Origin: PVC group bacterium
Lineage (GTDB): Bacteria; Verrucomicrobiota; Kiritimatiellia; CAIKKV01; PXCX01
Direction of reading: 5' to 3'
DNA: 23,639 nt
NCBI GenBank assembly: GCA_003567575.1
Contig: PWZG01000522.1
Coordinates: forward strand, 1-23,639
The position numbers were made by a program, and so were the translations under genes. Shown here one piece after another: positions 23,219-23,639 of the stretch; the first letter of the stretch is position 1; the number at the start of each line of letters is the position of its first letter. The notes under the pieces were generated by a model. That model did not search any database. It saw only the letters and a list, made by a program, of their open reading frames with translations, and was not told the origin of the DNA.

Positions 23219-23639
23219 ATGACCCTATCCGATTTCATCGCCAAATGGCGCAAAGTTGAGTTAAAAGAACGTTCCGCCGCCCAGGAACACTTTCTTGATC
23301 TGTGCCGCGTCTTCGAGCATCCCCCCCCGGCCGCGGCCGATCCGACCGGCGAATCGTTCTGTTTCGAAAAGGGCGCCGCCAAACACGGTGGCGGGGATGG
23401 CTTCGCCGACGTATGGAAACGCGGCTTTTTCGGCTGGGAATACAAAGGCAAACACAAAGACCTGTCGGCCGCCTATGACCAGCTTCTACGATATCGGGAC
23501 GCGCTGGAGAGTCCGCCATTACTCGTGCTCTGTGATCTTGACCGGATCATTGTCCGGACCAATTTTACCGGAACGGCATCCGTTAAACATGAAATCCCGC
23601 TCGAATCGCTGGGTAAAACCCGTAACATCGAGATTATGC
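23219..23639 (+). CDS. MmeI-like (type IIL/IIG) restriction-modification enzyme, N-terminal nuclease part, cut by window edge
   Basis: 140 codons are open to the edge. The start MTLSDFIAKWRKVELKERSA followed by AQEHFLDLCR and DPTGESFCFEKGA is characteristic of the N-terminal domain of single-chain restriction-modification enzymes of the MmeI type. A PD-(D/E)XK-like nuclease motif is visible: Asp64 in GFADVW, then Glu74-X-Lys76 in WEYKGKH. The methyltransferase motifs and the target-recognition domain would lie beyond the edge. Full-length relatives (about 900-1200 residues) cut DNA at a distance from their site and methylate one strand for protection. The ATG at 23219 has no clear ribosome binding site but matches the family start. 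A C8 tract (23321-23328) encodes Pro35-Pro37 and could slip. A methylase-only or phage-defence relative cannot be excluded without the rest. Confidence 0.85.
   Translation, partial: MTLSDFIAKWRKVELKERSAAQEHFLDLCRVFEHPPPAAADPTGESFCFEKGAAKHGGGDGFADVWKRGFFGWEYKGKHKDLSAAYDQLLRYRDALESPPLLVLCDLDRIIVRTNFTGTASVKHEIPLESLGKTRNIEIM

Overview
This window looks like a chromosomal segment from a Gram-negative, PVC-type bacterium. Kiritimatiellota, Lentisphaerota or Verrucomicrobiota seem likeliest, but this rests on family recognition and not on a marker gene. The pointers are a single-chain double-length UvrA of about 1850 residues (a form known from Chlamydiae and relatives), a transporter fused to HEAT repeats, a NifA-type sigma-54 activator, and dispersed GC-rich palindromic repeats in nearly every long gap. 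I saw no rRNA, tRNA, CRISPR array, transposase or phage gene.

Layout. 1-746 (minus): an edge-truncated PfkB-family sugar-phosphate kinase. 747-1479: a long gap with a REP-like palindrome and GC-rich repeat. 1480-2661 (plus): a Gfo/Idh/MocA oxidoreductase. 2662-3213: a gap with a 13-14 bp tandem repeat. 3214-5520 (plus): a soluble hybrid histidine kinase with three PAS domains. Its stop codon interlocks with the stop of the convergent uvrA. 12100 to 5517 (minus): a two-gene unit, amrS then the giant uvrA, with a good sigma-70-type promoter near 12320-12348 and a repeat-filled leader of about 210 nt. 18660 to 12422 (minus): a four-gene unit of GH4 glycosidase, two GT-B glycosyltransferases and an MFS-HEAT fusion, the last three with overlapping ends. 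18922-22873 (plus), divergent from the GH4 unit: a small GIY-YIG-like protein with a Cys pair, a double-ACT protein, a UPF0210 (DUF711) protein and a GAF-AAA-HTH sigma-54 activator. 23219 to the right edge (plus): the N-terminal nuclease part of an MmeI-like (type IIL) restriction-modification enzyme.

Working together. The left part and the GH4 gene suggest sugar metabolism (PfkB kinase, Gfo/Idh, NAD-dependent glycosidase). The two glycosyltransferases plus transporter suggest glycan assembly. The most system-like unit is the plus-strand operon at 18922-22873. ACT and UPF0210 proteins are a recurrent but uncharacterised pair, and here they are joined to a sigma-54 activator. The operon is preceded by a near-consensus promoter whose -10 region and start point lie inside a perfect 8-9-8 palindrome. 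The amrS-uvrA transcript is the second point of interest, because the four-ATPase UvrA could act as a covalent equivalent of the usual UvrA dimer.

All product names come from reading motifs by eye. No database search was run.
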